Below are positions 39,601 to 47,497 of a DNA stretch of 64,000 nucleotides, piece after piece. The DNA lies in assembly GCA_017307755.1 (NCBI GenBank), contig JAFKGQ010000017.1, positions 62,001 through 126,000 on the forward strand, read 5' to 3'. This DNA is from Chitinophagaceae bacterium (GTDB lineage: Bacteria; Bacteroidota; Bacteroidia; Chitinophagales; Chitinophagaceae). A program made the position numbers and the translations under genes. The notes under the pieces were generated by a model. It made no database searches. It saw only the letters and a list, made by a program, of their open reading frames with translations, and was not told the DNA's origin. Within the stretch, counting starts at the first letter, position 1; each line of letters starts with the position of its first letter.

Positions 39601-40271
39601 GGGAAGATATGTTGCTTGAACGTATAATATCCGCCGTGCTCCCCATGCGTATAAAAGGCATGGTGCATGGCAAGTATGATCAATTTATCCGGGTAGGTGC
39701 TGACAATATCCTTGAGGGCCGTAACGACAGGCTTGGGATTCCGTTCATCCTCCTGCAGCCACCATTGGCTGTCCATGCACACCAGCACCATTTTATCACC
39801 CACCTTTATATCCACAGGCCCCGGGCTGCCGTTCTCCGGCTGCATAGACACATTGGGAAGCCCCAAACCGTTGATATAGGCGGACTGCCGTTGTACCTGC
39901 TCCAATCCCCCCTGTCTGCCCCTTTTCCAGTCATGGTTACCCGGTACAAAAAAGGCTTTTGCGCTTTTTCCAGCCACCACCGAAATTTGATAATCCAGTA
40001 TCCTCTTCGCAGCCTCATAATCCTTACTCCCCGAATCGGGCATACCCAACGGATAAATATTGTCCCCAAGGTATACCAGCACATTGCTGCTGTCGTTCCA
40101 ATCCACGTTCTTCTTTAGCCAATCACAGACGGGATGTTTCCCATCCCTGAGCTCTCCCGCATCACCCACAAGATACATCCGCTGAATGACCCTCTCGCCT
40201 TGTGCATGCACAGATGTGCCTACAACCAGCGCCGTCACCAGCGGGCTAATGATCCGTACGATTTTTCTCAT
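36663..40271 (-). CDS. calcineurin-like phosphoesterase fused to an outer-membrane beta-barrel
   Basis: A 1202-residue fusion. After a signal peptide (MRKIVRIISPLVTALVVGTS) comes a metallophosphoesterase with metal-ligand motifs GDAGE (Asp37), GDNIY (Asp70, Asn71), GNHDW (Asn112, His113), MHHAFYTH and GHEHTLQLL. A middle region of about 450 residues with no recognised fold is followed by a C-terminal barrel of BamA/TamA surface-antigen type (NNKVNPSRGVYWETNFDSYG, AQFLGATENLRGYRKFRWAG, VQLFNDIGRVW) ending KMGWQY, with a terminal aromatic. The phosphatase part would face the periplasm or the surface. Substrate unknown. It is the last gene of a leftward run, 25 bp after the SdiA-regulated-like gene. 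Confidence 0.85.
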   Translation of the reverse strand: MRKIVRIISPLVTALVVGTSVHAQGERVIQRMYLVGDAGELRDGKHPVCDWLKKNVDWNDSSNVLVYLGDNIYPLGMPDSGSKDYEAAKRILDYQISVVAGKSAKAFFVPGNHDWKRGRQGGLEQVQRQSAYINGLGLPNVSMQPENGSPGPVDIKVGDKMVLVCMDSQWWLQEDERNPKPVVTALKDIVSTYPDKLIILAMHHAFYTHGEHGGYYTFKQHIFPLTDLSPGLYIPLPVIGSIYPIARGVFGNVQDTRNPRYKDLIESVEDVIRGSRNVIHVSGHEHTLQLLEHDSIFYIVSGAGSGHTRVKKGRSSLFAHEGLGFAVIEVTESGKSDVKFYEVGAEGSGQPLYTAQLPSVPPHVSVAETVAKFPDSMTVAAYKGFASAGGMKRFWLGANYRKEWAAPVRVSVFDMTGWKPLQRGGGTQTRSLRLENAEGTQYVLRGVQKYIQDEALPQELKGAAFVKDLVTDGVSASYPYAALSIPPMAAALQIPHANPRLVYVPDDPRLGQFRSDFGGLFCLIEEREPGNGKKTYNTGDMEEKIKQDNDNTIDQQAVLRARSLDMFVMDFDRHEDQWRWLADDNGKGKTFSPVPRDRDQPFFINEGVLPWVAGSSFLAPQLQGFRAKARNFRTYNFNARNFDHNYMTALTEQDWRNAAKKVLGIMTDSMIEGALKLQPAAVQEYSMQGIIDKLKARRKYYEGELVSYYKFLAKTVSVYGSDKKEYFDVLRSEDGSVTVIEYKINKDGDTSKKIFERKFLSDETHEIRLYGLGGDDVFHVHGSGGGGIVVRMIGGPGNDRFDNASEAGAGKTRIYDLSTEKNTFSGDGHYRSYLSDNPAVNAVNKLGFKYNVLTPFINVGFNPDDGGFLGAQFWYTTQGFHKDPYKQLHYFSFLHALSTKAYIFKYSFEAIDAIGKVDLLAHAVVQAPENTINFFGLGNGSVYDKNQKEGIRYYRARFNQYDADLQLRKRFGPVFHVSAGPAFEYVSLDSAENKDRYINHTELNGLDRTTLYRTKTYLGGKATVIVDNRNNKVNPSRGVYWETNFDSYGGLNDVSRRFSRLSSDISLFLSFNSRANVVIATRAGYGKTFGNYEFYQAQFLGATENLRGYRKFRWAGDQSFFHNIDLRIKLAEFRTYLFPGSFGVQLFNDIGRVWLKGEKDESWHDGYGGGIWISPLKKFVFTASYGQGNEGGVVLVKMGWQY

Positions 40272-40296
40272 AATTATCCAGGTTAGTTGTTATCGG

Positions 40297-41148
40297 TTAT
40301 GGCTTATACGTGAACAACAACACATTGGGATCACCGTCACCCCCCTCATTGGAAATATACATATTTCCTTTGGAATCAAAAGCTAATCCCTCCGGCTGTT
40401 TGAAAAGGGACGGTTTTAGGGAATAGGCCGCTTTCAGCTTCCACTGCTCATTCAACACCAGCAAAACCTTGTTGACAGAAGAAATGATATACCATTCATG
40501 GGTAATAGGATGACGGGCTAGACAGGAAGGCCGGAATTTACCCCTCCGTTGTTCCTTTGGCAGATTGATACTCGATATATCAATCGAAAAATGTTCCATT
40601 ACGGCAAGAGAGCCCCCTTGCTGCCGGCGAAGCTTATAACAGGATACTTCATCCCGCTGGTCATCCTGCTTACAGTTCTTACATAAAGCATACAGCGTAC
40701 CATCGGTGTCCCCAAATAATCCCTCATATTCGCCCTGGGGCAGTATATTTAGATACTCCTGTACGTTCGTCAGCTTCTCGCTCCCCCGTACGTCCCCGGC
40801 AGGGAAGACATACAGTGAACCATCGCTCCTCAATACCCCAAAAGTGCGTCCCCCATCCATCACGGTCACGTCCTCATAATCGCCCCTTTTGCCGAATTTC
40901 GTGTAGGATGCCCGGCCCTCGCCGGCCTTAAAATAATAAAGCCTTCCATCTTCATCCTCGATGGCATATAAACTATCATCCTTGCCGGGAAGAAAGACGA
41001 TACCCGAGATCTCATGCAAGGCCTCGCTCATGATGAACTTCTGCGGGTTATTCAGGTTGTATCCTGGCGGGGAAGCGACAGGGCCGCTGTCGCCGCAGGC
41101 CCAGCCGGAAAGAACTATCAAAGATATTAGAGAGATTATTTTGGCCAT
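40297..41148 (-). CDS. SdiA-regulated-domain beta-propeller lipoprotein
   Basis: A 283-residue lipoprotein (lipobox GWAC, Cys18). The body has repeated propeller strands and the SdiA-regulated family signature: HEISGIVFLPGKDDSLYAIED, YEDVTVMDGGRTFGVLRSDG, EGLFGDTDGTLYALCK, FRPSCLARHPITHEWYIIS and QPEGLAFDSKGNMYISNEG. A Cys pair in CKNCKQDD is unusual in the middle. It lies between the GAF protein (15 bp upstream) and the phosphoesterase-barrel (25 bp downstream), and often accompanies secreted phosphoesterases; its ligand is unknown. Confidence 0.85.
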   Translation of the reverse strand: MAKIISLISLIVLSGWACGDSGPVASPPGYNLNNPQKFIMSEALHEISGIVFLPGKDDSLYAIEDEDGRLYYFKAGEGRASYTKFGKRGDYEDVTVMDGGRTFGVLRSDGSLYVFPAGDVRGSEKLTNVQEYLNILPQGEYEGLFGDTDGTLYALCKNCKQDDQRDEVSCYKLRRQQGGSLAVMEHFSIDISSINLPKEQRRGKFRPSCLARHPITHEWYIISSVNKVLLVLNEQWKLKAAYSLKPSLFKQPEGLAFDSKGNMYISNEGGDGDPNVLLFTYKP

Positions 41149-41163
41149 AGACGAGTTTATAGA

Positions 41164-43515
41164 TCAATCCAGCGTCACCCCCACTCTGAACGCCCTCAGC
41201 CCGCTGACCCCTTGCAGCTCTTCCAGCTCCAGGTGTTCCAGATCGTTATTGAGCACACCTTTTTCCTGCAGGTACTTTACATATCCAAGATACTCTTCAG
41301 CCTCTTTTTCATTAAAATAGATCACGGCGATCTTGCCCGGCTGTGTCAGCCGCTCGTTGCTGTCACGGATATGCACCTTATCCACCCGCTTTTTTACCAC
41401 CTGGTAGCGTATATTGTAACCACCCTCCACGTCAAATCTTCTTTCGTCCTTGCGGAAGCTGATATCGATGGGGTTGGAGTGTACGAATATCAGATGGGTG
41501 GTCACCAGCTTGCCCGGCATCTGAGGGAGCAACGCATGCGTCGCCGCAGCAATAGAAGCCATAGAGCTCAACTGCCACAGCCGGAGGTTGCGCAGATAGA
41601 GCTGGTCAAATACTTTATCCGGCGCAATAGACCCGCCGATATAGATGTCGTATTCCACACCGTCCGTTCTGAATTTCTCGAAATAAGAAGGGTAGGTCTT
41701 TTGCAATTCTCCCATCGCGGTTTCCAGCTGCCGGTTGATGGTCTTATTGATCGTTTGTATGGAAAGTTCCAGGTCCCGGCGGGCCTTGAATGCCACCCCT
41801 CTCTCTTCATCGACAGCCTGAAGATAGGGTTCTATAATGGCTGCAGTCTCCGGCCTGCTGTTCGAAAAGTGATTAAAAAAGATATCCACCTTTTCTTTCA
41901 GGAAAGTATTCAGCTCCATCTCCTCGGCCGTCGTCAGCATGCCCGATATGGCCTGTTGCCATTTCCGGCACTGGAAGATCAACTCCTCCAACAGTCCCAT
42001 ACCGAACTGCTTCTGCAGGTTCGTTAAAGTAAATATCAGTATTTCAAATTGCGACTCCAGGTCCCTTCTCAAGGCATTGTTACGCTCCACGGTAGAGTTG
42101 CGGATATCGATAGCCCCATATAGAGGGTATACATTCTCGAAGTAAATGGTTTCGATCACTGGACGCTGTTCACCCCACTGCTGTTCTTTCAGATAATGCC
42201 AGGCGGCCTCGTTGAATTTCCATTCCACCGCCGGCTGTATGGAAGTAAAGTTCTCTTTTATGATATTCTTTAAACTCGCATCGAACTCGTCGATATTCTT
42301 CTGCAGCAGCTGCGCCAGCAAGGGCAGCACAATATCCAGCTTGTACAACAACGATTGGTCCAGCACGCCTTCCTTCCTGGACGACACCTCCAGCACACCC
42401 GCCAGCTGAGCGTTATACCAGACGGGCAGCAATGCATAGGACTTAACGCCATTCCTCTGCAACGTCTTCAGAAAGAAAGCATCGTCCTGCACAGGTTCCG
42501 TAATATGCTCATAAAACAAAGGCTTCGGGTCGCGATAATATTTTTCCGTCATGGACAGATAGGTCTCTTCAGCCTCCCCCTGTTGGATAGCCGCCTCAGC
42601 CAGCACGCTGTGACAACAGACCTCAGCGGAAAAAACAGGCTTGCCGTTGACCCTTAGAAAGGGAACGAGACCAAAATCGACGGAATCCTTTCCCGCCAGC
42701 GCACGCAGGCTCCGGATAGCAAGGTCGTAATGCGTATGCCCGTCACAGCAATCTGGCTTCAGAATGGTGTTCTTGATGGATTCCATCAAATACTCCGTCG
42801 TAATGTCTGTCACCGTGATGGCGGAAAAACCTTCAAATCGGAACATGGTCAGCGGGATCACCGTCCAAAGAAAGTCGATGGCGGTACCTTCATGTAAATG
42901 CTTCTCCAGCGCCTCCAGGTCCAGCTTGGGCAAAGGCTCCTTGGGAATAATGTCGATAAAGCGGGTATCTACGTTCAGCCTGTAGTAATTGGACACGCCC
43001 GTCGTCTCGTCCATAAATGAATGTATGATCGTGCCGGCGGGAAAATAAGCGTCGAAGTCATACAGCCGCTTGATAAGGAAAGAATAGGTAAATTCCAGGT
43101 TGATGGACTTCCTGGCCTCATTTTTTTTATTGATCAGGGAAGCCCGCGGCTCACCCGTCTGCGGGTCGCGTAACAGGTCGTAAAAACGATCCGTACCATA
43201 AAATATCACCGGGCGCATCGGTACGCTAAGCGCCCATAGGTTGTCCCTCTCGTCCTCGATGGCCGGGAAAAGAAGAGAATAGATCAGCTCCAGCAGATCG
43301 CCATACCCGCTCATCTCTTCCGCCATGATGGTTTCCTTACCCGCCAGCCGGTGCTCGAAATGGCTGATGACAAACTCGAAGTACTTCAGCTTCATCGTAT
43401 TTTCACGCATCTTCCTTTCTTTCAGAAATTCGACGAACCTCCTGAAAGAAAGACGGGAATCAAGCAATTCTGCCCCCTCCAGTTTCTCCGCTATGTTTAG
43501 TACAAAGTTCTGCAT
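41164..43515 (-). CDS. large GAF-domain protein of unknown role
   Basis: A 783-residue protein, apparently cytoplasmic. A GAF-like fold is visible at about 290-430 (VCCHSVLAEAAIQQGE, AFFLKTLQRNGVKSYALLPVWY, GVLEVSSRKEG), with helical regions on both sides. The C-terminal part holds SSMASIAAATHALLP and a beta region (LVTTHLIFVHSNPIDISFR). No output domain such as a kinase, cyclase or DNA-binding domain is evident. It is 19 bp downstream of the HD/Pycsar-type gene, so it may sense a small molecule in the same pathway. That link is based on position. Confidence 0.65.
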   Translation of the reverse strand: MQNFVLNIAEKLEGAELLDSRLSFRRFVEFLKERKMRENTMKLKYFEFVISHFEHRLAGKETIMAEEMSGYGDLLELIYSLLFPAIEDERDNLWALSVPMRPVIFYGTDRFYDLLRDPQTGEPRASLINKKNEARKSINLEFTYSFLIKRLYDFDAYFPAGTIIHSFMDETTGVSNYYRLNVDTRFIDIIPKEPLPKLDLEALEKHLHEGTAIDFLWTVIPLTMFRFEGFSAITVTDITTEYLMESIKNTILKPDCCDGHTHYDLAIRSLRALAGKDSVDFGLVPFLRVNGKPVFSAEVCCHSVLAEAAIQQGEAEETYLSMTEKYYRDPKPLFYEHITEPVQDDAFFLKTLQRNGVKSYALLPVWYNAQLAGVLEVSSRKEGVLDQSLLYKLDIVLPLLAQLLQKNIDEFDASLKNIIKENFTSIQPAVEWKFNEAAWHYLKEQQWGEQRPVIETIYFENVYPLYGAIDIRNSTVERNNALRRDLESQFEILIFTLTNLQKQFGMGLLEELIFQCRKWQQAISGMLTTAEEMELNTFLKEKVDIFFNHFSNSRPETAAIIEPYLQAVDEERGVAFKARRDLELSIQTINKTINRQLETAMGELQKTYPSYFEKFRTDGVEYDIYIGGSIAPDKVFDQLYLRNLRLWQLSSMASIAAATHALLPQMPGKLVTTHLIFVHSNPIDISFRKDERRFDVEGGYNIRYQVVKKRVDKVHIRDSNERLTQPGKIAVIYFNEKEAEEYLGYVKYLQEKGVLNNDLEHLELEELQGVSGLRAFRVGVTLD

Positions 43516-43534
43516 GGTTAAAGCTATCTTTCTC

Positions 43535-44776
43535 CTATTTCGACGGGTAGGCTAGGGCAGCAATCATAAAGGCGAGCACGGAAACGATCAGTCCATACAT
43601 GAATGTATTGTAAGACAATCTCAGCCAACGGTACTTATTACCCAGGGCAATACCCTGGAAATAAACATCCCGGATCAGGCTCCCGTAAAGGAAGTCACGG
43701 TCATCCATCATCTGCAACATCCCCCCGGCATACTCCTGCAAGCTCATCTTGTAAAAATTGCCGAAGAAAAGCAAATTTACTTTCTTTTCGTCAAGGTCCT
43801 GCTTGCTAAAAGTGCCGGGCGGTATATGGGGCCGGGTGGCAAGAATGGAAAAAATGATAGTCGCTAGATTCACCGTCAGCAGGATAGTGGCAGGAATGGC
43901 CAGGTTGGTATGGTCCTCGATCTTGCGCAACAGCAGACTCAGCAGCACCGAGATGATGATGGAGTTCACCTGGATCATAATGTGCGCCTTGCTATCCGCT
44001 TGGCTGCTAAGACGTTGATTATTATTCGAAGTAATACGGAATACCGTATCGATCCCCCTTCCGGGGTCTTTTTTACCTTTTTTCTTCTCTTTCTCCGGCT
44101 TCAACCCTTCCTGATCTTCCTCTCCTTCCACATGCTGCCGTAAAAGTGCGGTAATGGCATTGGTCACCGGCGCCGGCGACGGCCCTTCCTTTTCTCTCAA
44201 TTTGTCCAGGTTCTCCTGTTTCTTTTCATTCAGCAACAGACGGCAGTAGTCGGTATGGTACTGGTGGCTCTCCAGCAGCCGGATAGTGCTCCTGCGCCAT
44301 TCGTCCTTGTCGATCTTTTTCCCTTTAAAAGCTTCCCCCTCCTTACGCATCAATTTATTCCGTTCACTAAACCTGTCCGTTCCCAGGTGAAAAAGATCCG
44401 CATCGCAAACAATATCTTCCAACAGGTTGGTGGGTTTCTGGGGTATCTGCGTAGCCAGGATACACCCCTTCACAGACTGGATCGCTCCGGCATCTACACC
44501 GGTACCGGTGAGAAAAGCGGCGGCCATCTCAGCCCCCCGTTGTTCATGCCCCGGACTTCCCCCTTTAAAATACCCCGTGTCATGAAACCATGCAGCTACA
44601 TTCACAATAAAAAAATCACGTTCGTTCAACTGGTAATGCTGGGCGATCATCCGGGCGGCTTCCACCACCTGCTCCGTATGGGTACGGTCATGATAAACGA
44701 TCCTTACGTCGATATGACTGCTAAAAAAATTACGTACATACTGCTGGGCCTGGTCCAGAATGATATTGTAATCCAT
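43535..44776 (-). CDS. HD phosphohydrolase fused to a Pycsar-type transmembrane effector domain
   Basis: A 413-residue fusion. Residues about 1-185 form an HD domain (His33 in HDRTHTEQV, His65-Asp66 in WFHDTGYF, Asp125/Asp127 in CDADLFH), a fold of nucleotide and cyclic-nucleotide phosphohydrolases. A charged linker (about 186-240, rich in Lys and Glu) leads to a Pycsar effector-type domain (PycTM, DUF5706): RITSNNNQRLSSQADSKAH followed by helices at about 267-285 and 292-314, a cytoplasmic stretch with KMSLQEYAGGM, and a last helix at about 390-410. In Pycsar defence, such membrane effectors respond to cCMP or cUMP made by a partner cyclase. No cyclase gene is in the window. It may instead be a housekeeping sensor. 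Confidence 0.85.
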   Translation of the reverse strand: MDYNIILDQAQQYVRNFFSSHIDVRIVYHDRTHTEQVVEAARMIAQHYQLNERDFFIVNVAAWFHDTGYFKGGSPGHEQRGAEMAAAFLTGTGVDAGAIQSVKGCILATQIPQKPTNLLEDIVCDADLFHLGTDRFSERNKLMRKEGEAFKGKKIDKDEWRRSTIRLLESHQYHTDYCRLLLNEKKQENLDKLREKEGPSPAPVTNAITALLRQHVEGEEDQEGLKPEKEKKKGKKDPGRGIDTVFRITSNNNQRLSSQADSKAHIMIQVNSIIISVLLSLLLRKIEDHTNLAIPATILLTVNLATIIFSILATRPHIPPGTFSKQDLDEKKVNLLFFGNFYKMSLQEYAGGMLQMMDDRDFLYGSLIRDVYFQGIALGNKYRWLRLSYNTFMYGLIVSVLAFMIAALAYPSK

Positions 44777-44810
44777 ACCCGTGTAATTTACGGTCTTTCC
44801 ATGGATTTTT

Positions 44811-45881
44811 TCAGCGTGCCGGCGCCTTTGATCTACTTATGACAACAGAATTTCCCCTTTTATCAACAGATCCCTCAACAGCCTTGTCCACCGGCGTCTT
44901 CGCAACAGTGGCGGCAGCCAGCGATGCCCTGTATTTTGCCAGATTGATCAGTAGTACGCTAACGAGTATGATAGTCAGCCCCAGGAGCTGAGTAGGAGAC
45001 ATTTTCTCACCCGCGAAAAAGACACCCAGCAGGACGGCTACCACGGGATTGACATATGCATGCGTGCTCACCTGTGTAGCCGATCGCACCTGTAACAACC
45101 AGGTAAAAGCGCTGTAGCCCGCCAGCGAACCCATGGTCACCAGGTAAAAGATTGCCAGCCATGAGGACATCGTCACCTCCTGCGGGTGAAAATGAGACAG
45201 CTCACCGCTGCCCCAGCTGGCAGGAATAAAAGCGACCCCCGCCGCCAGCATCTGCCAGCCCGCATTCACCGAATTAGGGCTGCCCGCAGCCCGGTACTTG
45301 GAATACAAGGAGCCCGCAGCCCAGCAAATAGAGCTGACTATTAAAACCCCCAGTGCGATCACCTGCCAGTGACCGTCGATACCCCTTACCGTACCTCCAT
45401 CACCCACATCCGCCTTTCCAAAAGAATGCAGCAGCCGCTCGCCAAACAAAAGGGCCACCCCGGCAAACCCGATCAGCAGACCGATGATGGTCTCCCTGCT
45501 CCGGAAATTCTCCTTCCATTTGCTCCTGTCCAGCAGTACAAACCAGATAGGACCACCTGCCAGCAAAATGGCCGCCAGTGAGCTGGCAAGATATTGCTCA
45601 CTCCATATCAACCCTCCATTCCCAAGGAACAACAACAACAGCCCGCTGATGATGGCAGGACGCATATACTTCCAGGAAAATATCTTCTGCTTTGTCACCA
45701 CACACCACAACAACATCAGGATACCCGCCAGTAAAAAACGCATACACCCCACCAACATGGGCGGGATATGCTCGACGGCCATACGGATAAAAAAATAAGT
45801 CGAGCCCCAAACGATATACAGAATGGAGAAGGCGATAACTACCTGGATGGTAGAGGCAGGTCTGTTTGCAACGGGAGACAT
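44811..45881 (-). CDS. EamA/DMT-family transporter
   Basis: A 356-residue inner-membrane protein with ten predicted helices in two EamA repeats (FSILYIVWGSTYFFIRMAVE, LGLTIILVSVLLINLAK at the end). The YedA-like beginning and FVLLDRSKWK segment suggest an exporter of amino acids or other metabolites. It follows the Lrp-type regulator gene by four bases, and Lrp/AsnC proteins commonly control adjacent amino-acid exporters. A hydrophilic 40-residue tail (VAKTPVDKAVEGSV...) is longer than usual. Confidence 0.88.
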   Translation of the reverse strand: MSPVANRPASTIQVVIAFSILYIVWGSTYFFIRMAVEHIPPMLVGCMRFLLAGILMLLWCVVTKQKIFSWKYMRPAIISGLLLLFLGNGGLIWSEQYLASSLAAILLAGGPIWFVLLDRSKWKENFRSRETIIGLLIGFAGVALLFGERLLHSFGKADVGDGGTVRGIDGHWQVIALGVLIVSSICWAAGSLYSKYRAAGSPNSVNAGWQMLAAGVAFIPASWGSGELSHFHPQEVTMSSWLAIFYLVTMGSLAGYSAFTWLLQVRSATQVSTHAYVNPVVAVLLGVFFAGEKMSPTQLLGLTIILVSVLLINLAKYRASLAAATVAKTPVDKAVEGSVDKRGNSVVISRSKAPAR

Positions 45882-45885
45882 AACA

Positions 45886-46383
45886 CTATTTTTTTGACAA
45901 TGGGATCTGTAATTTCTGTTCTATCGGGATATGTAATCTCTGATCCTCTTTTACAGTTTCGAGTACGATAGTAGTCTTTGTAGACTGGATCGTAGGTATC
46001 CTGGCAAATTCATTCCGCATCAGCGCGATAAGACTGGCAGAGTCGGCCACACGTACTTTTACAAGGTAGCAATCCTCACCGGCGATGTTATGGACCTCCT
46101 GTACTTCAGGGATCCTGGCAAGCGCGGGCCCGGTGACACTACAGCCTATACCTTCATTGACTTTGATAAAAATAAAGGCCAGTAATTTCTGCTCCACGGC
46201 TACGGGGTCGATACTCGTGATATAGTGACGGATCACTTTTTTCTGCTCTAGCTTCTTCACCCGCTCCAGCACAGCCGAAGGGGCCATATCCAGCCGCTTG
46301 GCCATATCCACATTCGGGATACGGGCATTCTCCTGCATCAGCTGCAGGATACGCAGATCGGTGCTATCCAAAGTGAATTCCAT
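45886..46383 (-). CDS. Lrp/AsnC-family transcriptional regulator
   Basis: A 165-residue regulator with an N-terminal winged helix (LDSTDLRILQLMQENARIPN, AKRLDMAPSAVLERVKKLE) and a C-terminal ligand-binding RAM domain (VQEVHNIAGEDCYLVKVRV). The ATG at 46383 is chosen because a consensus -7 element lies directly before it at 46396-46403; the upstream TTG (46398) would fall inside that element. It heads a leftward run beginning with an EamA transporter, which it probably controls in response to an amino acid. Confidence 0.92.
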   Translation of the reverse strand: MEFTLDSTDLRILQLMQENARIPNVDMAKRLDMAPSAVLERVKKLEQKKVIRHYITSIDPVAVEQKLLAFIFIKVNEGIGCSVTGPALARIPEVQEVHNIAGEDCYLVKVRVADSASLIALMRNEFARIPTIQSTKTTIVLETVKEDQRLHIPIEQKLQIPLSKK

Positions 46384-46395
46384 AATTTCTTTTGG

Positions 46396-46403
46396 CAAAT
46401 ATA
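46396..46403 (-). promoter_or_regulatory. -7 element of the lrp-like gene
   Basis: On the leftward strand TATATTTG matches the Bacteroidota -7 consensus TAnnTTTG exactly. A TCTG lies 20 bp further upstream as a partial -33. Transcription would start near 46390, giving a very short leader before the ATG at 46383. Confidence 0.5.
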
Positions 46404-46565
46404 CCGATTTTCAGAATAAAATACAGAAATATCGAAAGAAATAAGAATTTTATTCGATCACCATCTATGTTTCTCCCGGCCACGACAAAACACATCGCAA
46501 AAAACGACATATCACCGCTGTCAAAAATCATTGACAAACGGAGTAATCCATCCGTATAAGACAAA

Positions 46566-46784
46566 TCACTTAGTTTCCTTAGTGGGGATCAGCAGTTCCC
46601 GGATATCTACATCCAGCGCTAAGGCCATCTCCCGAAGAAGCCTTAAAGTAGGTTGGAACTCATTGTTACAAATCCGTGTAACACTGTTGGGCGCTATACC
46701 AACTCTGGTCGCCAGCTCTTTATGCGACATGTCTTTTTCAGCGAGGACTGCTTTAATTCTGTTTATTTTGATCTTTTGTTCCAT
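46566..46784 (-). CDS. small XRE-family helix-turn-helix regulator
   Basis: A 72-residue protein that is almost entirely a Cro/C1-type DNA-binding domain: IKAVLAEKDMSHKELATRVG, then APNSVTRICNNEFQPTLRLL, and a final helix-strand (ALALDVDIRELLIP). No partner toxin or second domain is adjacent. An inverted repeat, CTTGC-N7-GCAAG, lies at 46826-46842 just before it and could be its own operator. Confidence 0.88.
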   Translation of the reverse strand: MEQKIKINRIKAVLAEKDMSHKELATRVGIAPNSVTRICNNEFQPTLRLLREMALALDVDIRELLIPTKETK

Positions 46785-46825
46785 TTTCTCCGGCGGTTTG
46801 AGGGTAAAGCCAATTTAGGGTATTT

Positions 46826-46842
46826 CTTGCATAACTAGCAAG
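46826..46842. promoter_or_regulatory. inverted repeat upstream of the XRE gene
   Basis: CTTGC (46826-46830), seven bases, GCAAG (46838-46842), centred about 50 bp before the XRE start. Size and position fit a dimer site for the small HTH protein, but there is no second copy in the window to test this. Confidence 0.3.
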
Positions 46843-46909
46843 CCCATCTGAAGATAAATTACTAAGAATCAATCTCTTCTAAATTACTCAAATACGTCAA
46901 ACATATTTT

Positions 46910-47245
46910 TTGATCAGTACAATGTATCATAACATGATTTTTACGTATCTTACTCTTTTCCTAAAAATTTGGTTACGGCTCTGCTTTTTAATCTGCTCTC
47001 GCCACCTCTCCCCCGAACCCGACGGACATACACACCCGTGGGGTAATTTTCCAACACCCGAAGGCAAAAATTCATGGATGGATAAGATGATTGCTGATCG
47101 CCGGCTCGCCGGCGGAATGCCGCTGACTCTCAATGGCAAGGTCGTACGTGGAAAGAACGCATCATCAGCGACGGCCCTTGTACAAAGCTGCTCTATCTTC
47201 AAATTCGATGGCTACGCCGAAGTTAGGGAAATTATGTCGCTTCCC
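46910..47245 (+). pseudogene. decayed YCII-family (DGPF-type) protein gene
   Basis: The frame reads HTHPWGNFPTPEGKNSWMDK, then RRLAGGMPLTLNGKVVRGK and, after a break, IFKFDGYAEVREIM. These match the middle and end of YCII-type proteins, where WMDxL, GGxPLxxxGKVVxG, a DGPF/Y motif, CPIFExGGxVEVREI follow each other. The expected DGP motif occurs here in the next frame (ISDGPCTK, about 47150-47180), and some 25 residues between it and the IF...EVREIM block are missing. So the gene has an internal deletion and frameshift, and its N-terminus is unrecognisable. The 713-bp gap 46785-47497 holds only this relic and the ara promoter. Confidence 0.6.
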
Positions 47246-47450
47246 GTATCCCCTGCCGGCAATGGAACATCCATATCCGCAAAATCTTTACTTTCGTCAA
47301 GTGCGCCAGACGGTCCGTCCGCAGAATAACACAAGATTTTGTTTTCCCGCCGATAAAGCGCCTATACAACATAGTTATACTCCATCGAATCATATGCCCC
47401 CGGTCGGCGCCCCGTCCTTCCGGCGATTTTTTGTCCCCCGAAAAATATAT

Positions 47451-47481
47451 TTTTAAAAATAAAAAAATAAATGTTATTTTG
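47451..47481 (+). promoter_or_regulatory. predicted promoter of the arabinose operon
   Basis: TTTT (47451-47454), 19 bp, TTATTTTG (47474-47481): close to TTTG-N19-TAnnTTTG, 16 bp before the araB ATG. The adjoining perfect AT palindrome AAAAATATATTTTT (47441-47454) overlaps the -33 position and could be a regulator site, though AT-richness makes chance palindromes likely. Confidence 0.45.
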
Positions 47482-47497
47482 ACAGGAATTAAGCCAT

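Noticed and set aside
47441..47460. AT palindromes before araB as a defined AraR operator
   Set aside because: Palindromes this AT-rich arise easily by chance, and no second copy was found; only noted with the promoter.
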